A stretch of DNA of 64,000 nt from JAGHKQ01 sp041920565 (lineage in GTDB: Bacteria > Bacillota > Bacilli > Bacillales > Bacillaceae_G), in NCBI GenBank assembly GCA_041920565.1, contig JBHGXS010000064.1:13627-77626 (forward strand). The letters are read 5' to 3'. Numbering within the stretch: the stretch's first letter is position 1; each line of letters begins with the position of its first letter. The notes under the pieces are model-generated. The model saw only the letters and a list, made by a program, of their open reading frames with translations. It was not told the DNA's origin and made no database searches. This document shows positions 8,314-17,671 of the stretch, in pieces. The position numbers were made by a program, and so were the translations under genes.

Positions 8314-9561
8314 ATGATGTTTCAGCGTACTCGTATTAGGCTTACTATTTTAAATTCATTAGTTTTTATCATTTTACTCGGTGTTCTGGCAACGGTTATT
8401 TATTCTTATGCTCAATCGCGTTTGTATCGAGATGTAGATAGAGATTTGTTTGAGACAGTAGAACGGATGAAACAGCCGGAACAGCCTAGACCGCTAGAAC
8501 GGCAGGATCGATTGCCGAGAGGGCCTAGAGACCCCCGTATTGCTTTACTAATATGGAACGAAAAAAATGAACTGATTACTTTAAATGAGGATTCAAGCGT
8601 TTTTGCCGACAATGAATCTAAGTTTCGACCTATGGAGTTAAATAAACTTCGGGACATAGAGGCAGAAGGGTTTTACTTTAGGACAATCGCAGTAAAAGGA
8701 TATATAGGATCAGAAGAAATAACGGTACAGTTTGTACGAAATATTACCTCCGAAAAAGATATGCTTAAGACATTGTTATTAATTTTAGTCATTGGCTGCA
8801 GCATTGGAAGTGTTTGCGCTGTCGGTGTCGGATTCTTTTTGGCCGGAAGAGCGCTGGTTCCTATTAAAGAAGCTTGGCAAAAGCAGCAGCAATTTGTGTC
8901 AGACGCTTCCCATGAATTAAGGACACCTCTAGCGGTTATTCAATCTAAGACGGACTTATTATGGCGTTCCCCCTCTTCTACAATACAGGAGAAGGCAGTG
9001 GATATATCCATCATTTCGAAAGAGTGTCGCCGATTGTCCAAGCTCGTTGCTAATTTGCTTACGTTGGCTCGTTCCGATTCAGATCAGCTGGAAATAGAAA
9101 AAGAAGAATTTTCACTGAGCGCATTGCTGCATGAAATAGTGGAGCATTACTCGGAAATTGCTTCCTATCAAGAAAAAACACTCCGCTTGGACGTGCCGTC
9201 TTCCGTTTCTTTTGTGGGCGATAAGGAGCGTATTCATCAATTGATGGTTATCCTGTTGGATAATGCCCTTAAGTACACAAAAGAGAATGGAGAAATTGTT
9301 GTCACCTGTTCTCAGTCAGCTTCTTCCGTTGCGATAAAAGTAAAAGATAATGGTATTGGTATCGGAGAAGAGCATATTTCGAAAATTTTTGATCGTTTTT
9401 ATCAAGTGGACAAGTCGCGTGCAACAGAAGGAGGGGCCGGACTGGGACTGGCTATTGCAAAGTGGATTATTGACAAGCACCACGGAAAAGTGAAGGTGCA
9501 CAGCGAAATCGGCAAGGGGACATCCTTTGAAATTACGTTTCCGAAAAATCGAAAGACATAA
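8314..9561 (+). CDS. Sensor histidine kinase
   Basis: This is a 415-residue membrane kinase. A first transmembrane helix (about 12-32) leads to an external region of roughly 120 residues with a Pro/Arg-rich stretch (about 52-75). A second helix lies at about 155-180. HisKA follows with His200 in SHELRTPLAVI, then HATPase_c with N box ILLDNALKYT and G boxes DNGIGI and GGAGLGLAI. It most likely phosphorylates the regulator encoded just upstream. Tandem ATGs at 8314 and 8317 are equivalent. Confidence 0.93.
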   Translation: MMFQRTRIRLTILNSLVFIILLGVLATVIYSYAQSRLYRDVDRDLFETVERMKQPEQPRPLERQDRLPRGPRDPRIALLIWNEKNELITLNEDSSVFADNESKFRPMELNKLRDIEAEGFYFRTIAVKGYIGSEEITVQFVRNITSEKDMLKTLLLILVIGCSIGSVCAVGVGFFLAGRALVPIKEAWQKQQQFVSDASHELRTPLAVIQSKTDLLWRSPSSTIQEKAVDISIISKECRRLSKLVANLLTLARSDSDQLEIEKEEFSLSALLHEIVEHYSEIASYQEKTLRLDVPSSVSFVGDKERIHQLMVILLDNALKYTKENGEIVVTCSQSASSVAIKVKDNGIGIGEEHISKIFDRFYQVDKSRATEGGAGLGLAIAKWIIDKHHGKVKVHSEIGKGTSFEITFPKNRKT

Positions 9562-9570
9562 AGAAGGCAG

Positions 9571-9605
9571 AAAAACCTTGGATAAACTATACCCAAGGTT
9601 TTTTT
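9571..9605 (+). terminator. Terminator after the two-component genes
   Basis: aaaccttgg/ccaaggttt stem with an 11-nt loop and a T7 tract. Confidence 0.85.
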
Positions 9606-9652
9606 GATTTTAAGGTGCTGTTATTACACATCTATTTTATTGTACAGCAATC

Positions 9653-11098
9653 TTATACAGATTTTTGTTTTATTGGAAGTTCAATATTTGAAGATTCCTC
9701 TGTTTCCGATTCAATTGTCCGCTTCATAATGATTGGATATAACAGTAAACCGAAAATAAACAAGCCAATTCCCAATAAGAACGTCTTAAGGTCGGCAGTA
9801 CCGGTTTTAATGACCCAAACAGAGTATGCGAGTGCTAATAATGTGATAATTCCGTCTAACTTTCGGGACCCTTTAATTACATCATATGTTTCACCGGTAA
9901 TGATCAGCTTTAATTGATAAACAGCAGACACTAAATACGGAATCAAGTAAGCCAATGTTGCTACTACAATTGCAAAATCATAAGCTTGTGTTACAGTTCC
10001 TGAAACGGTAGAGAACAGGAAGATTTGTGTCATAATGTTTGTTAACGTTATAGAATTTATAGGACTTCCGTTTTTATTAGTTTTCGCAAAAAAGACAGGG
10101 AACAATCCATCTTTAGCTGCTTGATAAGGAACTTCTGCACTGACGACAATCCAGCCCACTGTTGAGCCTAATAATGAAATTAATGCCAGCACTGCCATAA
10201 TGGAAGCACCCTCATTGCCGATTGCGACAGCCAATGCATCTACTAACGGTTTTTGAGATTCCTTCAGCGTTTCTTGCGGCAATGCCCCCATAGTAAGAAG
10301 CGTAATCCCCACATAAATGACCATGGCTACTAATAATCCAAGTATGGTTGCTTTTTTTACATCACGTTGAGACTTTGCGCGATTGGACAACATCACAGCG
10401 GACTCAATTCCGATAAATGCCCAAAGAGTCGAGATAGCCGCAGCATTTACTTGGCTTCCTAAAGAAATCGGACTTCCGGACTCATCTGTAAATGTTTGTC
10501 CGTCACCAAGATTAGATGCATCAAAAATAAACAAAGTCACAATGATGAATAATGTAAAACCGATTACTTTTGTGACAGTAGCCAGCAAGTTCATTTTTCC
10601 GGCGCTGTTCAAGCTTTGAGAAAGAATATATTGAATACCCCAAAGCATGCTCGTACAAACAAGGAATGTAATAAATTTCCCAAGCTCTAATTGAAATGAG
10701 CCGATATCGAATAATACAGCTTTGCTTTGCATAATCGGTAAGAAAGTTGATAAATATCCGGCAAAGGAAATGATGACAGAAGCGGTAGCTGCCCAGTTAG
10801 CGGCCCAATAGCCCCAAGCCATGCTGTAGCCGGCAACTTTGCCTGCTTTTGGAGAAGAGAACATGGCCTGCGCATAGCTTTGCGGACCTGCTTTTAGTTC
10901 CGGTTTTCTTGTTGCCAAATTTCCAAATACAAGTGCAATCATAAATACTCCAATACCTGTAGCTGCCCAAGCAAGAGAAGAGCCGAGCGGACTGGCAGAT
11001 TGAGCTAAGTTGGAAGGAAGCATAAATACGCCTCCGCCTACCATGTTACCTACTACGAATGCTGTTAAAATCCATAATCCCCATTTCTTGTTTTCCAT
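9653..11098 (-). CDS. APC-family basic amino acid antiporter (ArcD-like)
   Basis: The product is a 481-residue multi-spanning permease (about 12 predicted helices). The start MENKKWGLWILTAFVVGNMVGGGVF carries the GG-rich helix 1 substrate loop of the APC superfamily. The next helices resemble the arginine/ornithine and arginine/agmatine antiporter group. Such proteins exchange a basic amino acid for its product across the membrane. ATG 11098 has aaaggag 7 nt before it. The gene stands alone with a long structured leader (11168-11260), suggesting transcriptional attenuation. The substrate is inferred only from family resemblance. Confidence 0.8.
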   Translation of the reverse strand: MENKKWGLWILTAFVVGNMVGGGVFMLPSNLAQSASPLGSSLAWAATGIGVFMIALVFGNLATRKPELKAGPQSYAQAMFSSPKAGKVAGYSMAWGYWAANWAATASVIISFAGYLSTFLPIMQSKAVLFDIGSFQLELGKFITFLVCTSMLWGIQYILSQSLNSAGKMNLLATVTKVIGFTLFIIVTLFIFDASNLGDGQTFTDESGSPISLGSQVNAAAISTLWAFIGIESAVMLSNRAKSQRDVKKATILGLLVAMVIYVGITLLTMGALPQETLKESQKPLVDALAVAIGNEGASIMAVLALISLLGSTVGWIVVSAEVPYQAAKDGLFPVFFAKTNKNGSPINSITLTNIMTQIFLFSTVSGTVTQAYDFAIVVATLAYLIPYLVSAVYQLKLIITGETYDVIKGSRKLDGIITLLALAYSVWVIKTGTADLKTFLLGIGLFIFGLLLYPIIMKRTIESETEESSNIELPIKQKSV

Positions 11099-11167
11099 TG
11101 GTTATTTCTCCTTTTCTGTAATGTTTTGAATTTGCAGCTATCATCTAACCCCCTGGCGCCGTACGAG

Positions 11168-11216
11168 AAAAACAAAAAGAGCCATGCAGGTATATGAAAA
11201 TACCTACATGGCTCTT
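11168..11216 (-). terminator. Intrinsic terminator inside the antiporter leader
   Basis: On the minus strand, agagccatgtaggtat pairs with ataCctgcatggctct around a 4-nt loop and is followed by TTTTTGTTTTT. It sits about 70 bp before the start codon and so would stop transcription before the gene unless disrupted. Confidence 0.8.
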
Positions 11217-11226
11217 GTAAAAGCAA

Positions 11227-11260
11227 CGTAGGTACAACGGGAATAACCCTTGTACCTACG
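11227..11260 (-). promoter_or_regulatory. Upstream hairpin of a probable attenuator (antiterminator partner)
   Basis: gtaggtacaa/ttgtacctac is a 10-bp perfect stem with an inner ggg/ccc pair. Its 3' arm (TACCTAC) is also exactly complementary to GTAGGTA in the 5' arm of the terminator at 11178-11216, so the two structures compete. I found no T-box core, lysine-box or other known aptamer. A -10-like TATACT (minus strand) lies at 11371-11376. Confidence 0.55.
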
Positions 11261-11370
11261 CGTAATTTTTCACGCAAGGTCCAAGGGTTTATGTATGATG
11301 ATGTAATTGTGCAAATGTACTGAATGTAAACATAGTCAATTACTCCCTTTTTTCCTTTTGATTTTGAATC

Positions 11371-11376
11371 AGTATA
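11371..11376 (-). promoter_or_regulatory. Candidate -10 box for the antiporter transcript
   Basis: TATACT on the minus strand, about 270 bp upstream of the antiporter start. No clear -35 is present. The distance allows a leader of about 265 nt. Confidence 0.35.
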
Positions 11377-11554
11377 CTACATGTTTTCCGAAAGAAAAGA
11401 ATAAAGTTTTATGGAAATAGTACTGATTCGTAAAAAATATAATTCTACGTATCATAATAGACGATAACAAAGTTTTTGTAAATGTTTAATTATGGAAAAA
11501 TAATTATAAGTTTGTGTGCCAACTAGCAAAATTATGTAAAAGCAAGGAACGAAA

Positions 11555-11587
11555 AGAGAGGTAGAACACAATTTCGGTCTATCTCTT
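11555..11587 (-). terminator. Terminator after pncB
   Basis: On the minus strand aagagataga pairs with tctacctctctt, with a T-rich but interrupted tail. It lies 10 bp past the pncB stop. Confidence 0.6.
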
Positions 11588-11596
11588 CCTTTTCAA

Positions 11597-13066
11597 TTAC
11601 TGCTTTATCATTTTAGATACAGTTTCCCGTACATGTTGGATTTGCGCCATTTTGTTGTCCCAGCAGGCTTGACTTAAATCTACCGGATACTCTTCCGGAT
11701 TCATAGTGCGCTTATATTCTTCCCATAATAATTGTAAATTTTCTTGAGTAAAGGTTTGAATCTCCTGTGCGGAAGGAAGATTGTATACAAGCTTACCATT
11801 AACGAAGATATCCTTATGCAGCTCGCGGGCTTCAAAATTTGTAACAAATTTGCTTATAAACGTATGAACCGGATGAAACATTTTAAGACGCTCTTCTTTT
11901 TCTGGATGTTCCGTTTCTAACGCAACATAATCCCCTTCTGAATGACGATTCACAAGATTGATAATACGGTATACTTTCTTTAAACCAGGTGTAGTAATTT
12001 TTTCCGGATTTGAAGAAAGCTTTATAGTATCAACCATATTTCCGTTTTCGTCCTCGATAGACACCAGTTTATATACAGCTCCGAGTGCAGGCTGGTCGTA
12101 TGCGGTAATGAGTTTTGTGCCGACGCCCCATACATCAATTTTGGCTCCTTGTGTTTTCAAGTTCATGATGGTATATTCATCAAGATCGCTTGAAGCAATA
12201 ATTTTTGTATCTGTAAAGCCCGCTGCATCAAGCATTTTTCGAGCTTCTTTAGAAAGATACGCCATATCCCCGCTGTCTAAGCGGATACCTGCAAAATGAA
12301 TTTTATCTCCCAGTTCTTTTGCAACACGGATGGCTGTTGGAACACCGGATTTTAACGTGTCATAGGTATCAACCAAGAATACACAATTTTTATGCCGGCT
12401 TGCGTATTTTTTAAAGGCAGTGTATTCATCCCGATAAGTTTGTACAAGAGCGTGTGCGTGCGTGCCGGTAACAGGAATGCCAAATTTTTTACCTGCCCGA
12501 ACATTGCTCGTTGCTTGAAATCCGCCAATAAAAGCTGCTCTTGCTCCCCAAAGGGCCGCATCAAATTCATGTGCGCGCCGCGTTCCGAATTCCATAAGAA
12601 CTTCGGCGCCTACGACATGCTTTATACGAGCTGCCTTTGTTGCAATCAAAGTTTGATAATTGACTATGTTTAAAAGAGCAGTTTCAATTAATTGAGCTTC
12701 TCCTAAAGGAGCATCTATGCGGAGAATAGGCTGATTTCCAAATGCCAATTCGCCTTCTTGCATAGCGCGAACGCTTCCTGTAAAACGCAGCTCCCGCAAG
12801 TAAGAAAGGAAATCCTCTTGATATCCAAGCTCTTCACGTAAATAAATAATATCATTTTCTGTAAATTGAAAATTTTTCAGATAGTCTACAATTTTTTCTA
12901 ATCCTGCAAAAACCGCATATCCGTTTCCAAAGGGAATTTTACGAAAGTATAATTCAAAAACAGCTCGCCGGTTATGGATGTTGTCTTCCCAATATGTTTC
13001 TGCCATATTGATTTGATATAAGTCCGTGTGCAAAGCATATCCATCATCTTCATATCTGTTCATCAT
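11597..13066 (-). CDS. pncB: Nicotinate phosphoribosyltransferase
   Basis: The enzyme (489 aa) joins nicotinate and PRPP to form nicotinate mononucleotide in the NAD salvage pathway (cytoplasm). Recognisable segments are LHTDLYQINMAETYW near the N-terminus, MEFGTRRAHEFDAALWGARAAFIGG in the middle and FAGIRLDSGDMAYLS in the phosphoribosyl-binding barrel. Length agrees with the Firmicute enzymes. gggagg lies 7 nt before ATG 13066. It appears monocistronic, with terminators on both sides. Confidence 0.93.
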   Translation of the reverse strand: MMNRYEDDGYALHTDLYQINMAETYWEDNIHNRRAVFELYFRKIPFGNGYAVFAGLEKIVDYLKNFQFTENDIIYLREELGYQEDFLSYLRELRFTGSVRAMQEGELAFGNQPILRIDAPLGEAQLIETALLNIVNYQTLIATKAARIKHVVGAEVLMEFGTRRAHEFDAALWGARAAFIGGFQATSNVRAGKKFGIPVTGTHAHALVQTYRDEYTAFKKYASRHKNCVFLVDTYDTLKSGVPTAIRVAKELGDKIHFAGIRLDSGDMAYLSKEARKMLDAAGFTDTKIIASSDLDEYTIMNLKTQGAKIDVWGVGTKLITAYDQPALGAVYKLVSIEDENGNMVDTIKLSSNPEKITTPGLKKVYRIINLVNRHSEGDYVALETEHPEKEERLKMFHPVHTFISKFVTNFEARELHKDIFVNGKLVYNLPSAQEIQTFTQENLQLLWEEYKRTMNPEEYPVDLSQACWDNKMAQIQHVRETVSKMIKQ

Positions 13067-13188
13067 TTGTATGCCTCCCGGTTCAATCCATCAGAAATAT
13101 TGTCTACATTCTACCAAGAACTATGCAGCTTGCCAATGAAAGCGCTGTTGTTTTGTTGCACCAGTGTCTTTTTCAAAAGTGATAAATA

Positions 13189-13225
13189 AAGGAGCAAATG
13201 AATTGACTCATTTGCTCCTTTGGTT
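13189..13225 (-). terminator. Terminator after the LCP gene
   Basis: aaaggagcaaatga/tcatttgctccttt is a 14-bp perfect stem with a T-rich tail on the minus strand, 16 bp beyond the LCP stop. Confidence 0.85.
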
Positions 13226-13240
13226 GCTTTTAAAAGATGA

Positions 13241-14266
13241 TTAGTTTTCTTCATCTATATCTTCATTCGAATCCGTTTCAGATTGCAATCCGAGGTGCTG
13301 TTTCAAAGTGTCCTGAATGTCTTTGACGCTTTTTTTATCAGGCTCTGCATAATAAGCATTATTAATATATTTATCGGTGCATTGAATTTGCAGCTTTTCC
13401 ATGTTTAATTGTGCTCCCAGCATTGTTTTTACAACACCGATCATATCATCAAAAGTCAAGTTGGTCTTCATGTCACTTCCGGCCGCCTCGATTAAATCCG
13501 CCATTTTGGTAACGGAATTAAGGGAAAGAGCTTTCTTTGCGACTGCTTCAATGATGAGCTGCTGACGTTTTCCGCGCATAAAATCGTTATCAATATGACG
13601 TGCTCTTGCCAAGACGAGTGCCTGTTCTCCGTTCAACTTGTGATAGCCCTTTTCCACTTTAACAAAACCATTTTTTTTACTGTTAAAATCAGTAACGGAA
13701 ATAGGGACATCCATCTCAATTCCTCCTAAAGTATCAATAATTTTCACGAAGGAATCAAAGTTGAATTTTACGTAATAATCAACTGGTACATCTAAAAAGT
13801 TTTCTACGGTTTGAATTGTACTGTTTGCACCGCCGTATGCATAAGCGTGGGTGATTTTTCCTTTTCGTTTTTTGCTCGGAATGTATACTAGCGTATCACG
13901 CGGAATACTTACAAGTTTAATGGATTTGTCGTCTTTATTTATCGTAGCTAAAAGCAACGCATCAGTTCGGAAAGCATCCCCAAACTCTTTTTTATCCGCT
14001 TTCCGCTGCTTACTTTCATCTACACCCATAATTAAAATAGAAATATTATCTTCTAACGGCTTTACGGCTTCTAGACGTTTATCGGATTTTTTACCGCGAT
14101 CTAAGCCATTGTAGGCTGCCTGAGCAACCTTTTCGGCTTTTTTATATAAATACGCTGCATAGGACGCTCCCCCGAGGATGAGACAGAGAAGAGGAAGGAT
14201 TAAGAATGCAGCGATTCTTCTTCTTCGTTTTTTACGGCCAATATCATAGCGTAAATTGTAGGACAT
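13241..14266 (-). CDS. LytR-CpsA-Psr (LCP) family cell-wall polymer ligase
   Basis: The product (341 aa) is a type II membrane protein. A basic cytoplasmic start (GRKKRRRR) precedes a transmembrane helix (about 18-40), then the LCP catalytic domain. Visible LCP motifs are ILIMGVDES, RTDALLLATIN, SIPRDTLVYIP and the R-rich GEQALVLARARHIDNDFMRGKRQQ. Family members attach wall teichoic acids or other polymers to peptidoglycan on the outer face. The C-terminus is acidic. aaggagg lies before ATG 14266. Which polymer it handles is not readable. Confidence 0.92.
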   Translation of the reverse strand: MSYNLRYDIGRKKRRRRIAAFLILPLLCLILGGASYAAYLYKKAEKVAQAAYNGLDRGKKSDKRLEAVKPLEDNISILIMGVDESKQRKADKKEFGDAFRTDALLLATINKDDKSIKLVSIPRDTLVYIPSKKRKGKITHAYAYGGANSTIQTVENFLDVPVDYYVKFNFDSFVKIIDTLGGIEMDVPISVTDFNSKKNGFVKVEKGYHKLNGEQALVLARARHIDNDFMRGKRQQLIIEAVAKKALSLNSVTKMADLIEAAGSDMKTNLTFDDMIGVVKTMLGAQLNMEKLQIQCTDKYINNAYYAEPDKKSVKDIQDTLKQHLGLQSETDSNEDIDEEN

Positions 14267-14407
14267 CGATAATCCTCCTTATACTATTCTTATACATCAT
14301 CTATATTTACATAAAATGCGCTTCCTGTCATTTAATTTTTGTATATTGTAACTATTTGTAACTAAATAGAGAAAATTACGGCTATTTTGAGTTTTTCTGC
14401 TTACAAG

Positions 14408-14451
14408 AACAAAATCCCCTTCAGGAAATCGATTCTTGAAGGGGATTTTGT
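14408..14451 (-). terminator. Terminator after the VanW-family gene
   Basis: acaaaatccccttca/tgaaggggattttgt is a 15-bp stem that begins right at the stop codon of the VanW-family gene. Confidence 0.85.
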
Positions 14452-15707
14452 TAAGCATGCTTTTTATACGTACTTTTCGCGACACGGCCGCTGGCAATAA
14501 CTTTTCCATTTTTTGTTACAGTTTTGTATGTGCTGACCACGATTTTTTCGTTTGATTCTTGCTCTACTTTTGTAGTTAGATTGGCATGTTTTCCGTTATC
14601 TGTACCAAATACACGTATGACAAGTTCGTTATTTTCAATAAAAGATTGGATATATAAGTAGTGGTCTGTGGTATTTTTAAATTGGAAATCCGGACCGCTG
14701 TCAGCGACTGTCGCATCCAAACCGAGCGGAACATAACCGACAGGGAAGGAGTGGTTGCTTCGCTGCACAATGGATAAATCTTTACGCAATACAGCGTTGT
14801 ATAAGGTGCTGCTTACTTGACATACACCACCGCCGGCGTTTTGGCTGATTTCTCCATTCAGATAAACAGCTGCAACTTTATATCCGTTTGCTGCATTTGT
14901 TTTTCCAACCTTCCTGTTAAAGCTGAATACATCCCCTGGTGCCACAAGTGCTCCATCCAGTCTTTGTGCCGCTTTTTGAATGTTATAAATTTGATTTTCG
15001 TTCCGTTTTGCAAGAGAAGTGCGCTCTTCTACGATAACCTGGGTAAGACCCATATTTTGAATGTCTTCCGTTGTTTTTTCAGGACGAACTTCCTTTACCG
15101 GAACTTGAATTTCTTGTTTTTTCTCTGTGATGGCTTGAGTTGCCAATAATTTCAATTGATCTTTATCCACCGCTTCTCCATTTTTGCTTGGAGAAATGTT
15201 GATGCTTGTCCCTACAATGCTGAACGATGCATTTTTTGGCTCAACTAAGTTTTGATTATACTTATCTTTCATGAATGCATCATATTTCGCTTGGTTTAAG
15301 TATGGCTCAAGCTTGAAATCACGCTGCAGCTTTCCTTCTTGTGCTTCTTTTCGCAATTTGTAGCGTTCAGAAATAGTGCCCTCTTGTTGTTTAAAAATTT
15401 GCTCTGCAACATCGGTTCCTCTATACTCTACTCCAAGCTGCTCCCATGTGAAAGTCTCGCTTTGATTGCCTAGACGCAGAACAACAGTTTGTTGATTCAG
15501 TTGGTTAATTTTTTGTTGCACAATTTCGCTTACTTGTTGTTTTGTCTTCCCATCTAACGAAGTACCATCAAAGGTTGTATGGCCTAATACATATGTATCT
15601 AATTGTTTGTTTAACTTTGTTGTATAGTGGTATGCACCACCAGCGGCGATACCGCCTCCGACACCAACAACAAGCAAGCCGCCAATAATCCAATTTCGCA
15701 GCTTCAT
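14451..15707 (-). CDS. VanW-family exported protein with peptidoglycan-binding-like domain
   Basis: The protein (418 aa) has an N-terminal membrane anchor (about 5-27). A putative peptidoglycan-binding region (about 45-200) and the VanW domain (about 230-365) follow. The VanW core GGGVCQVSSTLYNAVLR and SNHSFPVGYVPLGLDATV are clear. The last ~40 residues form a small beta-rich tail like a G5 repeat. VanW proteins are linked to cell-wall functions but have no settled reaction. ATG 15707 follows gggggg. It lies upstream of, and separately terminated from, the LCP gene. Confidence 0.88.
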   Translation of the reverse strand: MKLRNWIIGGLLVVGVGGGIAAGGAYHYTTKLNKQLDTYVLGHTTFDGTSLDGKTKQQVSEIVQQKINQLNQQTVVLRLGNQSETFTWEQLGVEYRGTDVAEQIFKQQEGTISERYKLRKEAQEGKLQRDFKLEPYLNQAKYDAFMKDKYNQNLVEPKNASFSIVGTSINISPSKNGEAVDKDQLKLLATQAITEKKQEIQVPVKEVRPEKTTEDIQNMGLTQVIVEERTSLAKRNENQIYNIQKAAQRLDGALVAPGDVFSFNRKVGKTNAANGYKVAAVYLNGEISQNAGGGVCQVSSTLYNAVLRKDLSIVQRSNHSFPVGYVPLGLDATVADSGPDFQFKNTTDHYLYIQSFIENNELVIRVFGTDNGKHANLTTKVEQESNEKIVVSTYKTVTKNGKVIASGRVAKSTYKKHA

Positions 15708-15912
15708 TTTTTTCCCCCCGGTTCTTCTTATTGAAGAAGTTCATTAATTTATCACTAGTATACTACTAATTTGTCATTCTTGTAACAAAAAGTTAAAATT
15801 TGTTACCATTTGTAATATTTTTGTTATATTAGTATAAAAAGATATATAATATTCCATTTAATAGAAAAATGTAGCTCAACGGGTTATAAGGTAATTCCTT
15901 CTTATTTTGAGA

Positions 15913-15941
15913 AAAAGGCACCTTAAAAAAGGTGCCTTTTA
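15913..15941 (-). terminator. Terminator, likely bidirectional
   Basis: aaaaggcacctt/aaggtgcctttt stem with a short loop, located 51 bp past the RlmI-type gene stop. Poly-T is available on both strands. Confidence 0.75.
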
Positions 15942-15991
15942 TGATGTCCAGCATTTCCACCCCTAAGCGCAAGTGAAGATGCTTTTCTTAA

Positions 15992-17185
15992 TTAGCGGCG
16001 AGAATGAACTTCGTAAATAGCAAACTTTAGATAATCTCCTTCATCGGAAGCAAGGAGTTTCGGATGGTCATATCCCGCGCCGCTCCAGTGAATTTGACGC
16101 AAAATCTTCTTTGCATCAAAAGCGGCTTGTTCCACCATTTTTTGGAACATATCCGCATGTACATGGTATGAACAGCTTGCTGTGACAAAGAAGCCGCCGT
16201 CCTTTACAAGCTTTAATCCGTTTAAGTTTATATCTTTATAGCCGCCCAGTGCTTTTTTCACGGCGTGTGCTGATTTGGCGAATGCAGGTGGGTCAACAAT
16301 AACGACATCCCACAATTTTTCCTGTTCTACTGATTGACGCAAATAGTCAAACGCATTAGCGACAACAAAGTCCACGTTATTAAATCCGTTTAATTGTGCG
16401 TTTCGTTTTGCTGTTTCAATTGCATGCTCTGAAATGTCCACAGCTGTAACGTGTTTTGCACCGTAATGACAAGCGTTCAACATAAAAGAACCCGTATGTG
16501 TAAAGCAATCCAAAACAGTGGTGTCCTTATCAATGAGAGGTTTGATTGCCGCGCGATTTTGGCGCTGATCAAAGAAAAATCCGGTTTTTTGCCCATTTTC
16601 AATATCGACAACATATTTTACACCGTTTTCTTCAATCTCTACATCCGTGGAACATTTGCCGTACCAAAATCCTTTTTCCTGTGAAAGGCCTTCAAGTTCT
16701 CGAACGTACACATCATTTCGTAAATATACAGCTTTTGGCTGGAAGACTTCTAACAGCCCTTTCAATATCCATTCTTTTCGTTTTTCCATACCAAGGGAAA
16801 GGATTTGCACAACTAATACATCCTCATATTTATCGACGATAAGGCCGGGTAAGAAGTCAGATTCTCCATAGACTGCACGGCAAGAACGTACGCCCGGAAG
16901 AAAACGTTGGCGATATTCCCATGCTCTTCGAATTTTTTCAACGAAAAAATCTTCATTTAATTCTTCATTTGGATTTTGTGTCAGCACACGGACGATCATT
17001 TGTGATTTCGGATTTATGTATCCTTTAGCCAGGAAGAAGTTCTGATGATTATATACCTCAACAAAATCGCCCGGTTCAAATTCTCCTTCAATGCGATTCA
17101 CTTCGCTTTGAAACACCCAAGGATGACCTTGCTCTAAACGCTTTCGGCGATTTCGTTCTAAAAATACTTTTGCCACGATTTTCAC
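15992..17185 (-). CDS. Class I rRNA methyltransferase, RlmI-type
   Basis: This 397-residue enzyme has an N-terminal PUA RNA-binding domain (HPWVFQSEVNRIEGEFEPGDFVEV) and a Rossmann SAM-dependent methyltransferase domain. Motifs are VLDCFTHTGSFMLNACHYGAKHVTAVDIS (SAM site) and VDPPAFAK (motif IV), plus the late CSYH segment with the catalytic Cys. This is the architecture of RlmI, which makes m5C1962 in 23S rRNA. Whether this paralogue modifies that exact base is inference. Confidence 0.88.
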   Translation of the reverse strand: MKIVAKVFLERNRRKRLEQGHPWVFQSEVNRIEGEFEPGDFVEVYNHQNFFLAKGYINPKSQMIVRVLTQNPNEELNEDFFVEKIRRAWEYRQRFLPGVRSCRAVYGESDFLPGLIVDKYEDVLVVQILSLGMEKRKEWILKGLLEVFQPKAVYLRNDVYVRELEGLSQEKGFWYGKCSTDVEIEENGVKYVVDIENGQKTGFFFDQRQNRAAIKPLIDKDTTVLDCFTHTGSFMLNACHYGAKHVTAVDISEHAIETAKRNAQLNGFNNVDFVVANAFDYLRQSVEQEKLWDVVIVDPPAFAKSAHAVKKALGGYKDINLNGLKLVKDGGFFVTASCSYHVHADMFQKMVEQAAFDAKKILRQIHWSGAGYDHPKLLASDEGDYLKFAIYEVHSRR

Positions 17186-17411
17186 TCCATTATTATAGTT
17201 TGCCTATCCATTCTACAGAATACAAAGAGAATAAGCCAATATAAATATACCTTAGGTATTTATATTATCCAAACTTTTATAGAGTTAAAAGCAGAATTAC
17301 GTCTATGACATCTTTATGAACTCTTCTTTACCTGTTTTACTTCTTATTATGAAAACGTCTGAAATTCAAAGTAAAGGGATTGACCATTATGATTCATGAA
17401 AAAAAGGATAT

Positions 17412-17600
17412 TTGGAGCAAAAAACAGGACTTCCGGTCAGTGCAGAAAATGATGTGAATTGTGTAGCGTTAGCGGAAAAGTGGAAAGGGAATGCTCAAAA
17501 CGAGGATCATTTTTTATGTATGACTATCGGTACGGGGGGGTGGCGCTTGCTTTTTAAACGGTCAATTATACCGAGGTGCTTCCTTTTGTTTTGTGTCTGT
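17412..17600 (+). pseudogene. Remnant of a ROK-family sugar kinase
   Basis: The reading frame from 17412 gives LEQKTGLPVSAENDVNCVAL then FLCMTIGTG, which are ROK kinase core motifs (ENDVN, ATP-loop GTG). At the run of seven Gs (17534-17540 region) the frame breaks. The next frame continues with ROK-like GGACFLNGQLYRGAS before losing similarity. Both ends are missing: a ROK kinase should be about 300 aa. It is therefore a decayed fragment. Confidence 0.75.
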
Positions 17601-17671
17601 TATCCATATTACCCCCTGTAAAAAATTCAACTCTTTAACCTTCTTTGTAAACGTTTCATTTTCCTTCTAAA

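Noticed and set aside
9615..9917. Plus-strand 100-codon frame
   Set aside because: Antisense to the clear amino acid antiporter.
11168..11280. T-box or lysine riboswitch before the antiporter
   Set aside because: The T-box core (TGGNACCGCG) and lysine-box conserved blocks are not present; only hairpins with a similar GTACC piece.
11320..11365. yybP-ykoY (manganese) riboswitch
   Set aside because: Only a GGGAGTA match; the later conserved loop and closing strand were not found.
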